Below are positions 35,342 to 44,694 of a stretch of DNA of 64,000 bases, piece after piece. Within the stretch, counting starts at the first letter, position 1; the number at the start of each line of letters is the position of its first letter. The DNA is taken from NCBI RefSeq assembly GCF_002251795.1, contig NZ_NOXU01000030.1:496001-560000 (forward strand), in the 5' to 3' direction. The notes beneath the pieces are model-generated. The model was not told the origin of the DNA and searched no databases. It saw nothing but the letters and a program-made list of their open reading frames with translations. This DNA is from Niveispirillum lacus (lineage in GTDB: Bacteria > Pseudomonadota > Alphaproteobacteria > Azospirillales > Azospirillaceae). A program made the position numbers and the translations under genes.

Positions 35342-36259
35342 ATGTCTGCTGCCGATTTCATCATTCATGACCGTACCCGCGCGCGGGCCGTGCTGAACGT
35401 CACCGCGCAGGTGGACAAGCTGTATGGGGAGTGCCGTTGGGCGGAGGGACCGGCTTGGTTCCCGGCCCACCGCACCCTGGTCTGGTCCGATATCCCCAAT
35501 GATCGCATGCTGCGCCTGGATGAGGTGACGGGGGCCGTCTGTGCCTTTCGCCTGCCAGCGGGATTTTCCAACGGCAATACGGTGGATCGGCAGGGACGGC
35601 TTGTCACCTGCGAACATGGGGGCCGGCGCATCACCCGCACCGACCATGATGGCAGTATCAGCGTCCTTGTCGACCGCTGGCAGGGGCGGCGCCTCAACAG
35701 CCCCAACGATGTGGTGGTGAAATCCGATGGCACCATCTGGTTCACTGATCCGACCTACGGGATTGATAACATCTATGAAGGTGAGCAAGCCGAGAGCGAG
35801 ATCGGTGGCTGCCACGTTTACCGATTTGATCCGGTGACGGGCGCATTGTTGGTTGTCGCTGATGATTTCGTGCGTCCTAACGGCATCTGCTTCTCCCCTG
35901 ATGAGAAGCGGCTTTATGTCGTGGATACTGGCCATACCCATTTTACTGATGGCCCGTGCCATGTTCGCGCGTTTGAGGTTGGGGAAGAGGGACGGCTGCG
36001 TGGCGGCGGCATCTTCGCAGTGTCCTCCCAGAATGGCTTTGATGGGCTGCGCTGCGATGAACAAGGCAACCTCTGGATGGCAGAGGCGGACGGCGTTTAT
36101 TGCTTTCACCCCGATGGCAGCCTGCTTGCCCAGGTCCGGGTGCCGGAACGTGTCGCAAATGTAGAGTTTGGCGGCGTGCGCGGTAATCGACTCTATATAT
36201 GTGCGACAACCGGTCTTTATGCCGTGACGGTGGCGGTTCGCGGGGCCAAGCGGTTTTGA
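35342..36259 (+). CDS. SMP-30/gluconolactonase-family hydrolase
   Basis: A 305-residue six-bladed beta-propeller lactonase. Metal ligands can be placed: Glu in CRWAEGPAW near residue 28, Asn in RLNSPNDVVVKSDGTIWFTDPTYG (residues about 120-143), Asn in RPNGICFSPDEKRLYVVDTG, and the conserved GFDGLRCDEQGNLWMAE. The family hydrolyses sugar lactones or related esters using a divalent metal; no sugar pathway genes are adjacent, so the substrate is uncertain. ATG 35342 is used; a GTG at 35336 would add two residues. It is divergent to hisG with a 183-bp spacer that holds an AAATAT-G-ATATTT inverted repeat at 35286-35298. Confidence 0.87.
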   Translation: MSAADFIIHDRTRARAVLNVTAQVDKLYGECRWAEGPAWFPAHRTLVWSDIPNDRMLRLDEVTGAVCAFRLPAGFSNGNTVDRQGRLVTCEHGGRRITRTDHDGSISVLVDRWQGRRLNSPNDVVVKSDGTIWFTDPTYGIDNIYEGEQAESEIGGCHVYRFDPVTGALLVVADDFVRPNGICFSPDEKRLYVVDTGHTHFTDGPCHVRAFEVGEEGRLRGGGIFAVSSQNGFDGLRCDEQGNLWMAEADGVYCFHPDGSLLAQVRVPERVANVEFGGVRGNRLYICATTGLYAVTVAVRGAKRF

Positions 36260-36487
36260 GCCAAGGGTCATTCGAGGCCACTGGAGGCCAGCGACCGTTG
36301 GCCCGCACCCTGGTGTGCGGGGAAGCCAAAGCTGACGAAGGCAGTGCCCGGTGCGTGAGGAAACATGCAAAGGCAGGGCGTAGTGGTGTCGCTTCAACCC
36401 TCTATGACGTCCAACCCCCTTGCCCTTTGCCCCGAATCCGGCCATGAAAAGCCCCTGGTCTTTCCGTTATCACAGAGTGCAGAGACG

Positions 36488-37942
36488 ATGGCTTACCGGA
36501 TTCAGGGCGAAACGGGTGAATGGGAAGTGGTGATCGGGCTGGAGGTCCATGCCCAGGTCATTTCAAATGCTAAGCTGTTCAGCGGGGCCGCGACGGCCTT
36601 CGGTGCAGCCCCCAATAGCCAAGTCAGCTTCGTCGATGCCGGTTTCCCCGGCATGCTGCCTGTGATTAACGAGTTCTGCGTGCAGCAGGCCATCAAGACC
36701 GGCCTGGGGTTGAAGGCGCAGATTAACCTGCGCAGCGTTTTCGACCGCAAGAATTACTTCTACGCCGATCTGCCGTCGGGCTATCAGATCAGCCAGTTCA
36801 AGCAGCCCATCGTGGGCGAGGGCACGATCATCCTGGATCTGGCCGATGGTGCCACGCGTGAGGTGGGGATCGAACGGCTGCATCTGGAAATGGATGCCGG
36901 TAAGTCGCTGCACGACCAGCATCCGTCCAAGACCTATGTCGATCTGAACCGGGCCGGCGTGGCGCTGATGGAGATTGTGTCGAAGCCTGATATGCGCAGC
37001 CCGGAAGAGGCGGTGGCCTACGTGCGCAAGCTGCGCACGATTGTCCGTTATCTGGGGACCTGTGACGGCAACATGGATGAAGGCTCCATGCGTTGTGACA
37101 TCAACGTGTCGGTGCGACGTCCCGGTGGTCCGCTGGGCACGCGCACCGAGACGAAGAACGTCAATTCCATGCGCTTCATGCATGCGGCTATCGAGTATGA
37201 GGCCCAGCGCCAGATCGAGTTGATCGAGGAGGGCGGAGTTGTCGTGCAGGAAACCCGCCTGTGGGATACGGCCAAGGGTGTAACCCGCTCCATGCGCAGC
37301 AAGGAAGAGGCCCATGATTACCGGTATTTCCCTGATCCCGACCTGCTGCCGCTTGTGATCGAACAGGAACTGGTCGATCAGATAAAGGCCAGCCTGCCGG
37401 AACTGCCTGATGACAAGAAGGCCCGCTTCATGGAGCAGTACAAGCTGCCTTCCTATGACGCTGGTGTGCTGGTTGCCGAAAAGGCCCGTGGCGATTTCTA
37501 TGAAGAGGTGGCCAGAGGCCGCGATCCCAAGGTTGCCGCCAACTTTGTCATCGGCGACCTGCTGGGTGCCTTGAACAAAACTGGTAAGGATATTACCGAA
37601 TCACCGATTTCCGCCGCTGATCTGGGTGGCTTGATAGACTTGATTGCCGACAACACCATCTCCGGTCGTCTGGCTAAGGACGTCTTTGCGCTCATGCTGG
37701 AAACGGGCAAGTCCGCTGCCGTCATTGTGGATGAGAAGGGCCTGCGTCAGGTCACTGATACCGGCGCCATTGACGCGGTGATCGCCCAGGTGATGGACGC
37801 TAACCCCGATAAGGTCGCCGAGTACCGATCCGGCAAAGATAAGCTGTTCGGTTTCTTCGTCGGGCAAGTGATGAAGGCCAGTCAAGGCAAGGCCAATCCG
37901 GCCTTGGTGAACGAAATCCTGGCGGTCAAGCTTAAGGGCTGA
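36488..37942 (+). CDS. gatB: Aspartyl/glutamyl-tRNA amidotransferase subunit B
   Basis: A 484-residue subunit of the GatCAB complex, which turns Glu-tRNA(Gln) or Asp-tRNA(Asn) into the amidated form. The kinase-like catalytic cradle has [21 protein letters not shown]-like [45 protein letters not shown] and [18 protein letters not shown]. The C-terminal YqeY-like tail ends near [21 protein letters not shown] 36488 (MAYRI) is the conserved start; the 42-residue extension from 36365 is not. The usual partners gatC and gatA are not next to it, so the complex genes are split. Confidence 0.95.
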   Translation: MAYRIQGETGEWEVVIGLEVHAQVISNAKLFSGAATAFGAAPNSQVSFVDAGFPGMLPVINEFCVQQAIKTGLGLKAQINLRSVFDRKNYFYADLPSGYQISQFKQPIVGEGTIILDLADGATREVGIERLHLEMDAGKSLHDQHPSKTYVDLNRAGVALMEIVSKPDMRSPEEAVAYVRKLRTIVRYLGTCDGNMDEGSMRCDINVSVRRPGGPLGTRTETKNVNSMRFMHAAIEYEAQRQIELIEEGGVVVQETRLWDTAKGVTRSMRSKEEAHDYRYFPDPDLLPLVIEQELVDQIKASLPELPDDKKARFMEQYKLPSYDAGVLVAEKARGDFYEEVARGRDPKVAANFVIGDLLGALNKTGKDITESPISAADLGGLIDLIADNTISGRLAKDVFALMLETGKSAAVIVDEKGLRQVTDTGAIDAVIAQVMDANPDKVAEYRSGKDKLFGFFVGQVMKASQGKANPALVNEILAVKLKG

Positions 37943-37968
37943 CATTCATCAGGAGTATGTATGAGGTC

Positions 37969-38001
37969 GAAGGCCGCCAGGCGATCTTGGCGGCCTTCTT
38001 T
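37969..38001 (+). terminator. Rho-independent terminator after gatB (bidirectional)
   Basis: GAAGGCCGCCA at 37969-37979 pairs with TGGCGGCCTTC at 37988-37998, followed by TTT. The loop is 8 bases. It serves gatB and could also serve the converging BASS-type gene, whose stop lies at its right edge. Confidence 0.85.
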
Positions 38002-38965
38002 ATGCCGATCGGCGGTACCGTGCGGCCAACCAGGTGCAGACCAGCAACTGGATCTGATGAAAAATCATCAGCGGCAGTATGATCAGGCCGACCTGCGCCA
38101 CGGGGAACAGCACGCCCGCCATGGGCACGCCCGACACCAGACTCTTCTTGGAGCCGCAGAAGACCAGCACAATCCGGTCGGCCACTGTGAAGCCCAGCCA
38201 ACGGCCCGTCAGTGCCGTCGCGACCAGGACCATGGCCAACAGCATGATGCTGGCGGCACTGATCACCAGCAGGTCGGACGGCGCTACCTTGTGCCAAAGC
38301 CCCTCAACCATGGCCGCGCTGAAAGCGGAATAAACCACTAGCAGGATTGACCCACGGTCGGTGTAGGAAATGGTCTGTTTATGTTTCTGCACGAACTGGC
38401 CGATCAGAGGCCGCGCCAGATGGCCAGCGATGAAGGGCACCAGCAATTGCAGGATAATCGCCTCCAGCGCTGCCAACGAGATGCCCGCCTGTCCGCCGGT
38501 ATGCATCAGCAGACCCACCATCAGCGGGGTGATGAAGATGCCCAGCAGGTTGGAGGCGGAGGCTGAACAGATCGCTGCCGGTACATTGCCGCCCGCAATG
38601 GAGACAAAGGCGATGGAACTTTGCACCGTGGAGGGCAGCAGGCACAGATACAGGATGCCCGTAGCGACAACCGGCGACAGTACCGAGGCCGGCAGCAAGC
38701 CTGCCGCCAGTCCCAACAGCGGGAACAGACCAAACGTGCTGGCTAGCACCGCCAGATGCAGGCGCCAATGGCCAATGCCGGCCAGAATGGCGTCGCGTGA
38801 CAGCTTGGCTCCGTGAAAGAAAAACAGCAGCGCAATGGCCGCATCTGCCACGTGATTAACCAAGACCGTCGCTGGGCCCGTGGCCGGGAACAGGGCAGCC
38901 AACCCCACCGTCGCCAGAAGGGCTAGTAGGAATGGGTCGACAATGGCGACAAGGATACGGTTCAT
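38000..38965 (-). CDS. Bile acid:sodium symporter-family transporter
   Basis: A 321-residue protein with about ten hydrophobic segments, of the BASS (SBF-like, YfeH) family. The family-typical stretches FFFHGAKLSRDAI, LLPSTVQSSIAFVSIAGGN with PAAICSASASNLLGIFITPLM, and VFCGSKKSLVSGVPMA are present. Members import organic acids or sterols with sodium. ATG 38965 (MNRILVAI) is chosen because the upstream codons are not membrane-like and read across a non-coding region. Flanked by terminators on both sides, it looks like a single-gene unit. Confidence 0.85.
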   Translation of the reverse strand: MNRILVAIVDPFLLALLATVGLAALFPATGPATVLVNHVADAAIALLFFFHGAKLSRDAILAGIGHWRLHLAVLASTFGLFPLLGLAAGLLPASVLSPVVATGILYLCLLPSTVQSSIAFVSIAGGNVPAAICSASASNLLGIFITPLMVGLLMHTGGQAGISLAALEAIILQLLVPFIAGHLARPLIGQFVQKHKQTISYTDRGSILLVVYSAFSAAMVEGLWHKVAPSDLLVISAASIMLLAMVLVATALTGRWLGFTVADRIVLVFCGSKKSLVSGVPMAGVLFPVAQVGLIILPLMIFHQIQLLVCTWLAARYRRSA

Positions 38966-39078
38966 CAATGGGCATCCAAGGGCGGGCGGGGTACGCGCAA
39001 CGGAAAGCACTATGCCTGCGCTTGGATGTTGTGTGGCAGTCCCGATTCCTTCGGGGGTGGCCTGTGCGCCACGCACAG

Positions 39079-39105
39079 AAAAAGCGCCGGGTTTGATACC
39101 GGCGC
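39079..39105 (-). terminator. Terminator after the DUF3313-like gene
   Basis: On the minus strand GCGCCGG pairs with CCGGCGC (plus-strand 39099-39105 and 39084-39090) across an 8-base loop and is followed by a run of five T. It lies 31 bp past the stop of the gene at 39136. Confidence 0.8.
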
Positions 39106-39135
39106 CTGATCAAGCCATCGCAGTCGCAGAAGGGC

Positions 39136-39855
39136 TTAACTGCTGGCGTCGCTCATCACCAGTTTGGCAATCTGCTTGGCCCAACGGCGGCTGAACCGAT
39201 CCGCATCGCCATAAATCGTGTAGCTGTTGATGTTGTCGGGGAAGGGCAGGCCCATATCGGCATCTGCGATAACTGCTACCACTTGGCCCGTCTGACTGTC
39301 CGTTAGGGTCGCTTGAAAGGCGGCGCGGCCAACTGCGTAGACGCGGTCTACAGTGCCACCGCCACTCGCCTTCTCAGCATGGAAGGAACGGTTTGGAACA
39401 TAGTCCGTGAAGGTGATGGCCAGTTTAAGAACGCCGGGTCCGGCTTCCTTCACCATCGCAGGCCCAAACGCCTCTTCCAGCTGCTTAGTCATGTATTCAA
39501 ACGCATGGTCGCGTTCGCGTACCGACAGCAGTACCTCGTCAAAGCGGCGCTCGATTGCGGTATCCATCGGGGCCAACATTACCTTGCCATAGGCGGCGAG
39601 GTTGACGCCGGGCTTCAAGAAGACCTTGTCGAGGTTAGGATGGTCCTGCTCCGTCAGCCCCTCGGTTGCCAGTTTGGGTGCCTTTTCCGATGGGATACCA
39701 TCCCAGGCACTTTCTTTGGCGTCCGCGGTGCTTGCCGCCCAAACCATCAATGACAAACCAAGGATGCCGGCCATCACGCCGGTCCTGTATACGGAACCTT
39801 CGCCACGAATCGCTACGGTGTTTTTGATGGCGAAGCGCTTTTTCTGTCCGAACAT
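39136..39855 (-). CDS. DUF3313-like exported protein
   Basis: A 239-residue protein with an N-terminal basic stretch and a hydrophobic segment (about residues 27-45, VMAGILGLSLMVWAASTADA), so probably exported. The mature part resembles the DUF3313 family of uncharacterised outer-membrane-linked proteins: YGKVMLAPMDTAIER, EAFGPAMVKEAGPGVLKLAITFTD, GRAAFQATLTDSQTGQVVAVIADADMG and RWAKQIAKLV. The usual lipobox cysteine is missing at the cleavage point, so it is more likely soluble periplasmic than lipidated. ATG 39855 (MFGQKK) follows GGAG; ATG 39870 is an alternative. Confidence 0.7.
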   Translation of the reverse strand: MFGQKKRFAIKNTVAIRGEGSVYRTGVMAGILGLSLMVWAASTADAKESAWDGIPSEKAPKLATEGLTEQDHPNLDKVFLKPGVNLAAYGKVMLAPMDTAIERRFDEVLLSVRERDHAFEYMTKQLEEAFGPAMVKEAGPGVLKLAITFTDYVPNRSFHAEKASGGGTVDRVYAVGRAAFQATLTDSQTGQVVAVIADADMGLPFPDNINSYTIYGDADRFSRRWAKQIAKLVMSDASS

Positions 39856-40078
39856 GGTGTCGAACTCCATTATCAGGGCTCGGGGTTCCCCCCGTGCGTA
39901 ACCGCGTTACAGCGGCAGATCACCGGGCCGCCCCCGTCCCGGTATGTACCAGACATCACTGCCAGGAACATTTTTTAAGAATGGGGTGTTGCAGCGCCGT
40001 TGACAAGCCCGCTTCATCCCACTAAACACCGCTCTCACCGACGCAGCCCCGGCAATGCCGGTTGGTTGCAGACGGTGC

Positions 40079-40170
40079 GGAGGGGTGGCCGAGCGGCTGA
40101 AGGCAACGGTTTGCTAAACCGTCGTACCGGGAAACTGGTACCGTGGGTTCGAATCCCATCCCCTCCGCCA
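40079..40170 (+). tRNA. tRNA-Ser(GCT)
   Basis: A 92-nt class II tRNA with a long variable arm. The acceptor GGAGGGG pairs with CCCCTCC, then G and an encoded CCA. The D arm is TGGCCGAGCGGCTGAAGGCA, the anticodon GCT sits in TTGCTAA between ACGGT and ACCGT, and the T arm is GGGTTCGAATCCC. About 250 bp without a recognisable gene follow before parE. Confidence 0.97.
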
Positions 40171-40417
40171 TTCCGATCCCGGCACAAGCGGGTGGTGGCC
40201 AGAGGATCCAAAACAATCCCTAAACGGGTTCCTCCAGGAATTATCAAAAGATCCATGGTCAATGCGCAGCAAGGCATAGGACGTGATCCTATTCCCGCGC
40301 CGGCCTACACCTTGCGATATTCCAGCCTAGCAACAGAGACTCGACATTTCGCGCAGATCTCACGCCGAAACCGTCAACACCGCAGCAGCTCGTTTCAAGG
40401 GGCATTGGTGATGAACA

Positions 40418-42409
40418 TCACACGTCTAGGTCCTGAGCGAATTTCGCATTCTCTGTGATGAATTTGAACCGCAGTTCCGGCTTCCGGCCCATGAGGCTTT
40501 CCACCAGGGCTTTGGTTCCCTCGACATCGTCCTGCTGGTCAGGGTCACGCTGATCCGGCACCACGACGCGCAGCAAGGTGCGCTTTTTCGGGTCCATGGT
40601 GGTTTCTTTCAGCTGCGCCGGCGGCATTTCTCCCAGGCCTTTGAAGCGGCTGATTTCAACCTTGCCTTTTACAGACTTGAAGACGGTCTTCATCAACTCT
40701 TCCTTATGGGCGTCATCGCGGGCATATCGGGTGTTGCCGCCGCCGGCCAGACGGTAGAGCGGGGGCAGGGCGAGGTAAAGGTGACCTTGCTGGATCAGCC
40801 CGGGCATCTCACGATAGAAGAACGTCATCAGGAGTGAGGCAATGTGGGCACCATCGACGTCGGCGTCGGTCATTATAATGACGCGCTCATAACGCAGTTT
40901 ATCGACGCTGAACTCCTTTCCTGTTCCGCATCCCAGCGCTTGGGCCAGATCGGCCAGTTCCTGATTGCCGCGCAACTTGTCCACACTGGCGGAAGCCACA
41001 TTCAGGATCTTACCGCGCAGGGGAAGAATGGCTTGCGTTTCGCGCGACCGCGCCTGCTTGGCCGATCCACCGGCAGAATCACCCTCGACGATAAAAATCT
41101 CGGTATCTTCCGCGCTCTGGCGTGAACAATCAGCCAGTTTCCCGGGTAGGCGCAGACGTCGGGTTGGCGTCTTGCGTGCCATCTCCTTCTGGGCCTTCTT
41201 ACGCGCCCGCTCCTCCGCCTTTTCGATCAGCCGCTCAATTAAAGCCTTGGCCGCATCTGGGGAGCCAGACAGCCAATGATCAAACCGGTCCTTGATGGCA
41301 CTTTCGGTCAGCTTCTGCGCGTCAGCACTGACCAAACGTTCTTTGGTCTGGCCTTGAAAATGTGGGTCGCGGATAAACACCGACAAAAGAATGGTGGCCC
41401 CCTCCATCACATCTTCAGCGCTTATGGTGGCCGCGCGCTTGTTGCCAAGCATCTCGCCATAGGATTTTATGCCGCGGGTCAATGCGCCACGCAGTCCCAC
41501 CTCGTGCGTGCCACCTAGCAGGGTAGGGATGGTGTTACAGTAGGTGTGACTGAAGCCCTCGTCATCCTCTGGCCACGCAATCGCCCATTCTACCCGCCCT
41601 GCATCACCAGGGAAATCAGCCTGACCAGCAAAGGGCTGTGGCGTCACGGTGGCGCGCGCCTTCAAGGTGGCGTTCAGATAATCAAGTAAACCGTTGGGGA
41701 AGTGCAAAACCTCGGCTGTGGGTACTCCGCTGTCGGTACCAATCAAGGATGTATCGCAGGACCAACGGATTTCGACGCCCCGATAGAGATATGCCTTGGA
41801 TCGACACAGTCGGTAGAGTCGTTCTGGTTTGAAATGGGCGTCGGCCCCAAAAATCTCCGCATCCGGATGAAAACTGACCGTGGTACCGCGTCGGTTCTGA
41901 ACCGTACCTGCCGGGGTGAGCGGTCCTAACGGAACACCGCGCGAGAATGTTTGGCTAAACAATTGGCGATCACGCGCCACTTCCACATGCAGACGATCAG
42001 AAAGGGCGTTCACGACTGCTGAACCGACGCCATGCAGGCCGCCAGAGGTGGCATAGACCTTGCCGGAGAATTTACCGCCGGAATGAAGTGTGGTGAAGAT
42101 CACTTCCAGAGCCGATTTGCCTGGGTATTTTGGATGCTCGTCCGTCGGGATGCCACGGCCATTGTCACGCACCGTTACGGTTCCGTCGGCAGACAAGTCA
42201 AGGTCGATACGGCTGGCATGGCCAGCCACCGCCTCATCCATCGCATTGTCCAGGATTTCGGCTACCAGATGGTGAAGGGCTCGGTCGTCGGTTCCGCCGA
42301 TATACATCCCAGGGCGGCGACGGACGGGTTCCAGCCCCTCCAGGACCTCGATGTCCTGGGCGGAATAGCTGTCTTGCTTGGCGGCGGTGTTCTGAAAGAG
42401 ATCGCTCAT
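40418..42409 (-). CDS. parE: DNA topoisomerase IV subunit B
   Basis: A 663-residue ATPase subunit of topoisomerase IV, partner of ParC (21339-23603). The GHKL ATPase domain starts near 20 with IEVLEGLEPVRRRPGMYIGG, LVAEILDNAMDEAVAGHA (Bergerat motif), DNGRGIPTDEHP and GGLHGVGSAVVNALSD. The Toprim domain has IVEGDSAGGSAKQARSRE and IIMTDADVDGAHIASLL. The C-terminus carries RFKGLGEM. The length and IGGTDDRALHHLV style favour ParE over GyrB. It starts at ATG 42409, opposite yciA. The two topoisomerase IV genes are 17 kb apart on opposite strands. Confidence 0.93.
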   Translation of the reverse strand: MSDLFQNTAAKQDSYSAQDIEVLEGLEPVRRRPGMYIGGTDDRALHHLVAEILDNAMDEAVAGHASRIDLDLSADGTVTVRDNGRGIPTDEHPKYPGKSALEVIFTTLHSGGKFSGKVYATSGGLHGVGSAVVNALSDRLHVEVARDRQLFSQTFSRGVPLGPLTPAGTVQNRRGTTVSFHPDAEIFGADAHFKPERLYRLCRSKAYLYRGVEIRWSCDTSLIGTDSGVPTAEVLHFPNGLLDYLNATLKARATVTPQPFAGQADFPGDAGRVEWAIAWPEDDEGFSHTYCNTIPTLLGGTHEVGLRGALTRGIKSYGEMLGNKRAATISAEDVMEGATILLSVFIRDPHFQGQTKERLVSADAQKLTESAIKDRFDHWLSGSPDAAKALIERLIEKAEERARKKAQKEMARKTPTRRLRLPGKLADCSRQSAEDTEIFIVEGDSAGGSAKQARSRETQAILPLRGKILNVASASVDKLRGNQELADLAQALGCGTGKEFSVDKLRYERVIIMTDADVDGAHIASLLMTFFYREMPGLIQQGHLYLALPPLYRLAGGGNTRYARDDAHKEELMKTVFKSVKGKVEISRFKGLGEMPPAQLKETTMDPKKRTLLRVVVPDQRDPDQQDDVEGTKALVESLMGRKPELRFKFITENAKFAQDLDV

Positions 42410-42508
42410 GCGTCATTATAGGAATGGGTGGCGGTCTTGTTCAAGGAGATGCGGTATCTCCCGACGATATAGACCCCTACATTTTGATGACAGAGGGAGT
42501 TTCAAGAC

Positions 42509-42916
42509 ATGAGCCAGAACCGCAGCCCGGATTTCGACCGTGACGCCCCATCCATGCGTACCTTTGCGATGCCAGCGGACCTAAATGGTAATGGTCAGGT
42601 GTTCGGCGGGTGGGTTATGTCGCAGATGGATCTTGCGGGTGCCGCACCTGCGATCCGCATTGCCTGTGGGCCGGTCGCGACCGTAGGGGTGGAGGCGATG
42701 AAATTTCATCGACCTATTGCGGTTGGGGATGAGGTGAATTGCTACACAGAGGTGGAGCGGATTGGCAATACCTCTATCCGGGTACGTGTGGACGTCTGGG
42801 TGCGCCGTTACGATGGTACAGCCTATAAAGTCACCGAAGGTGTTTTCACCTACGTGGCTTTGAGCAAGGACGGCAAACCCAGACCCGTTGTACCATCCAC
42901 CCCCGTGTCTGTTTGA
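42509..42916 (+). CDS. yciA: Acyl-CoA thioesterase of the YciA type
   Basis: A 135-residue hotdog-fold hydrolase that cleaves acyl-CoA. The key stretch ADLNGNGQVFGGWVMSQMDLAGAAPA carries the conserved Asn/Gly and the catalytic Asp (residue about 44). HRPIAVGDEVNCYTEVERIGNTSIRVRVDVWVRR completes the fold. ATG 42509 follows GAGGGAG. It is divergent to parE across about 100 bp. The gene is common and usually helps regulate the CoA pool. Confidence 0.9.
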   Translation: MSQNRSPDFDRDAPSMRTFAMPADLNGNGQVFGGWVMSQMDLAGAAPAIRIACGPVATVGVEAMKFHRPIAVGDEVNCYTEVERIGNTSIRVRVDVWVRRYDGTAYKVTEGVFTYVALSKDGKPRPVVPSTPVSV

Positions 42917-42987
42917 AGAACGCTTTGCAACACCAGCCCGTCAATTCTGGTGATCCAAAAATTTTAAGATCCCTCGGATGCCATTTC

Positions 42988-43015
42988 GGCGGGGCCGGAT
43001 TTTTCCGACCCCGCC
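42988..43015. terminator. GC-rich hairpin between converging yciA and sugar dehydrogenase genes
   Basis: GGCGGGG at 42988-42994 pairs with CCCCGCC at 43009-43015; CCGGA and TCCGA flank a TTTTT loop. There is no T-run after either arm, so termination is likely only if assisted. Placement between convergent genes supports a shared terminator. Confidence 0.5.
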
Positions 43016-43031
43016 GCACTATCCAAAGTGA

Positions 43032-44207
43032 TCACTTTCTGTCGATACGCACCAGTTTACCGTCCGGCGCCCCGGCTTCGATCAATGCGTAAAGTCGCCC
43101 ATCCGGGCCGAGTTCCACATCGCGGGTGCGTGGCAGCTCCGATTCCAGCAGCCGCTCGGTGGCTACAACCTTATCACCCTCGACATCCAGTCGCGCAATG
43201 CCGCCCGCAAGCAGGCCGACAATCAGATCGCCGCGCCAAAAGGGAAGGGTACTGCCCTCATAAAAGGCCATGCCGGCAACGGCTAGAGAGGGCACAAAAT
43301 ACAGCTCTGGTTGAGCCATACCGGCCTTTTCTGTCCCTTCGCCGATCTTCCTGCCCAGGCCATAAGTTTTGCCATAGGTAATGACGGGCCACCCATAGTT
43401 GGTAGCAGGACGGATGATGTTGATCTCGTCTCCGCCCTGCGGACCATGTTCGCTTTCCCAGATCAATCCTGAGCCGGGCTGAGTCACCAGACCCTGGGGG
43501 TTGCGATTGCCATATGTGTAGATTTCCGGCAGCGCATCAGAACGACCGACAAACGGATTATCGGCTGGGACCGTCCCATCCCGGTTCAGGCGGAAGACCT
43601 TGCCAGCCGCGTCCATCAAATCCTGCGCCCGGTCTTGTGATCCGCGTTCGCCAATTCCGAAATACATGTGGCCTTGCTTATCGAAGGCAAAGCGGCTGCC
43701 GAAATGCAGGCCACTATCGACCAACGAACCACGGTACAGCACCTTCATATCCTTAAAGGCTGTGCCATCGTCGGTGAAGCGCGCGATGACGGTGCGGTAA
43801 CCTTTGTCCTGGTCGCGCGGCTTGGCGTCCGGTCCTTTTACAGCCTTCTCCATGAAAGAAAGATACACATAGCGATTTTGCGCATAGTCCGGGTCAAGCG
43901 CGATATCCAGCAGACCACCCTGGCGGTGTTCTTCAATTTTCGGCAGGCCGGCAATTGGGTCCGGCAGCAGCTTGCCATCCTTGATCACACGGACATTGCC
44001 TGTGCGTTCAGTGACCAGGATGCGGCCATCGGGCACGAAGGCAATGGCCCAAGGCGTGTCCAACCCCTCCGCCACAACCGTCACTTTCACATCGTGACGG
44101 GCCTTCGGGGCGGGGAATGTGGTGAACTCCTTGGGTGCAGCGATGGCAGCGGTACCGGTCATCAGCACGACGGCTACTGCGGCCAGTGCCTTCCTGGTCA
44201 GTGACAT
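43032..44207 (-). CDS. PQQ-dependent sugar dehydrogenase (soluble, periplasmic)
   Basis: A 391-residue exported beta-propeller enzyme of the soluble aldose dehydrogenase (Asd/YliI) group, which oxidises sugars with the cofactor PQQ. A signal peptide (MSLTRKALAAVAVVLMTGTAAIA) ends near residue 23. The family motifs are LDTPWAIAFVPDGRILVTERTG, EHRQGGLLDIALDPDYA (with the catalytic-type His), LHFGSRFAFD, YGNRNPQGL, WESEHGPQGGDEIN and NYGWPVITYG. ATG 44207 precedes the signal peptide. It lies 73 bp downstream of a response regulator gene and may be the last gene of the signalling operon. PQQ synthesis genes are not nearby. Confidence 0.88.
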   Translation of the reverse strand: MSLTRKALAAVAVVLMTGTAAIAAPKEFTTFPAPKARHDVKVTVVAEGLDTPWAIAFVPDGRILVTERTGNVRVIKDGKLLPDPIAGLPKIEEHRQGGLLDIALDPDYAQNRYVYLSFMEKAVKGPDAKPRDQDKGYRTVIARFTDDGTAFKDMKVLYRGSLVDSGLHFGSRFAFDKQGHMYFGIGERGSQDRAQDLMDAAGKVFRLNRDGTVPADNPFVGRSDALPEIYTYGNRNPQGLVTQPGSGLIWESEHGPQGGDEINIIRPATNYGWPVITYGKTYGLGRKIGEGTEKAGMAQPELYFVPSLAVAGMAFYEGSTLPFWRGDLIVGLLAGGIARLDVEGDKVVATERLLESELPRTRDVELGPDGRLYALIEAGAPDGKLVRIDRK

Positions 44208-44279
44208 TCGGGCAATTCTCCCATCAAAACATTGATTTGCCCGCAATGTGGGGATTCCAACCGCCTTGGGCAAGGGCCA

Positions 44280-44687
44280 TTATACCTCAGGCCGTGTTTG
44301 AATGCCGACGGTAAGGCGTTTCTGGATGTCGGTAAGTGAGACCGGTTTCACCAGATACCCAGACGCTTGATACTGAACCGCCTGCTTAACCAGATCGCTG
44401 GTCGCATGGCTGGTCACCATGATAATGGGGGTAGTTGCGATCTGCTGGGTATCGATCGAGCGAATACGACGCAGTACCTCGATACCGTCAACGGGTTCCA
44501 TTTCGATATCGCAAAGCACCGCGTCGGGCTTCAGGCGCGTGATGGCCGATATGGCCGCCTCCCCGTTCTCCGCCTCGGCAATCATGCGCACGCCGGCCTG
44601 GAACAGCAGGCGTTTCAGGATACCGCGATAGAACTGGTCGTCATCAACGATCAGGACCTTCAGTTTTGAAAAATCTAGATCGGCCAT
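44280..44687 (-). CDS. Single-domain response regulator (CheY-like)
   Basis: A 135-residue receiver domain without an output domain. The acidic pocket is in VLIVDDDQFYRG, the phosphorylated aspartate is about residue 59 in AVLCDIEMEPVDG, the conserved Thr/Ser region is IIMVTSHA, and the lysine is in GYLVKPVS. It is separated by only 7 bp from the upstream hybrid kinase, so it probably receives phosphate from it or acts as a shuttle. The second regulator of this operon (48365-48766) has the same size and layout. Confidence 0.88.
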   Translation of the reverse strand: MADLDFSKLKVLIVDDDQFYRGILKRLLFQAGVRMIAEAENGEAAISAITRLKPDAVLCDIEMEPVDGIEVLRRIRSIDTQQIATTPIIMVTSHATSDLVKQAVQYQASGYLVKPVSLTDIQKRLTVGIQTRPEV

Positions 44688-44694
44688 GGTGCCG

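Noticed and set aside
36260..36487. Cobalamin-type riboswitch before gatB
   Set aside because: GGCCACTGGAGG and nearby GC-rich pairs look vaguely B12-box-like, but the ordered core motifs are not present and gatB is not a typical target.
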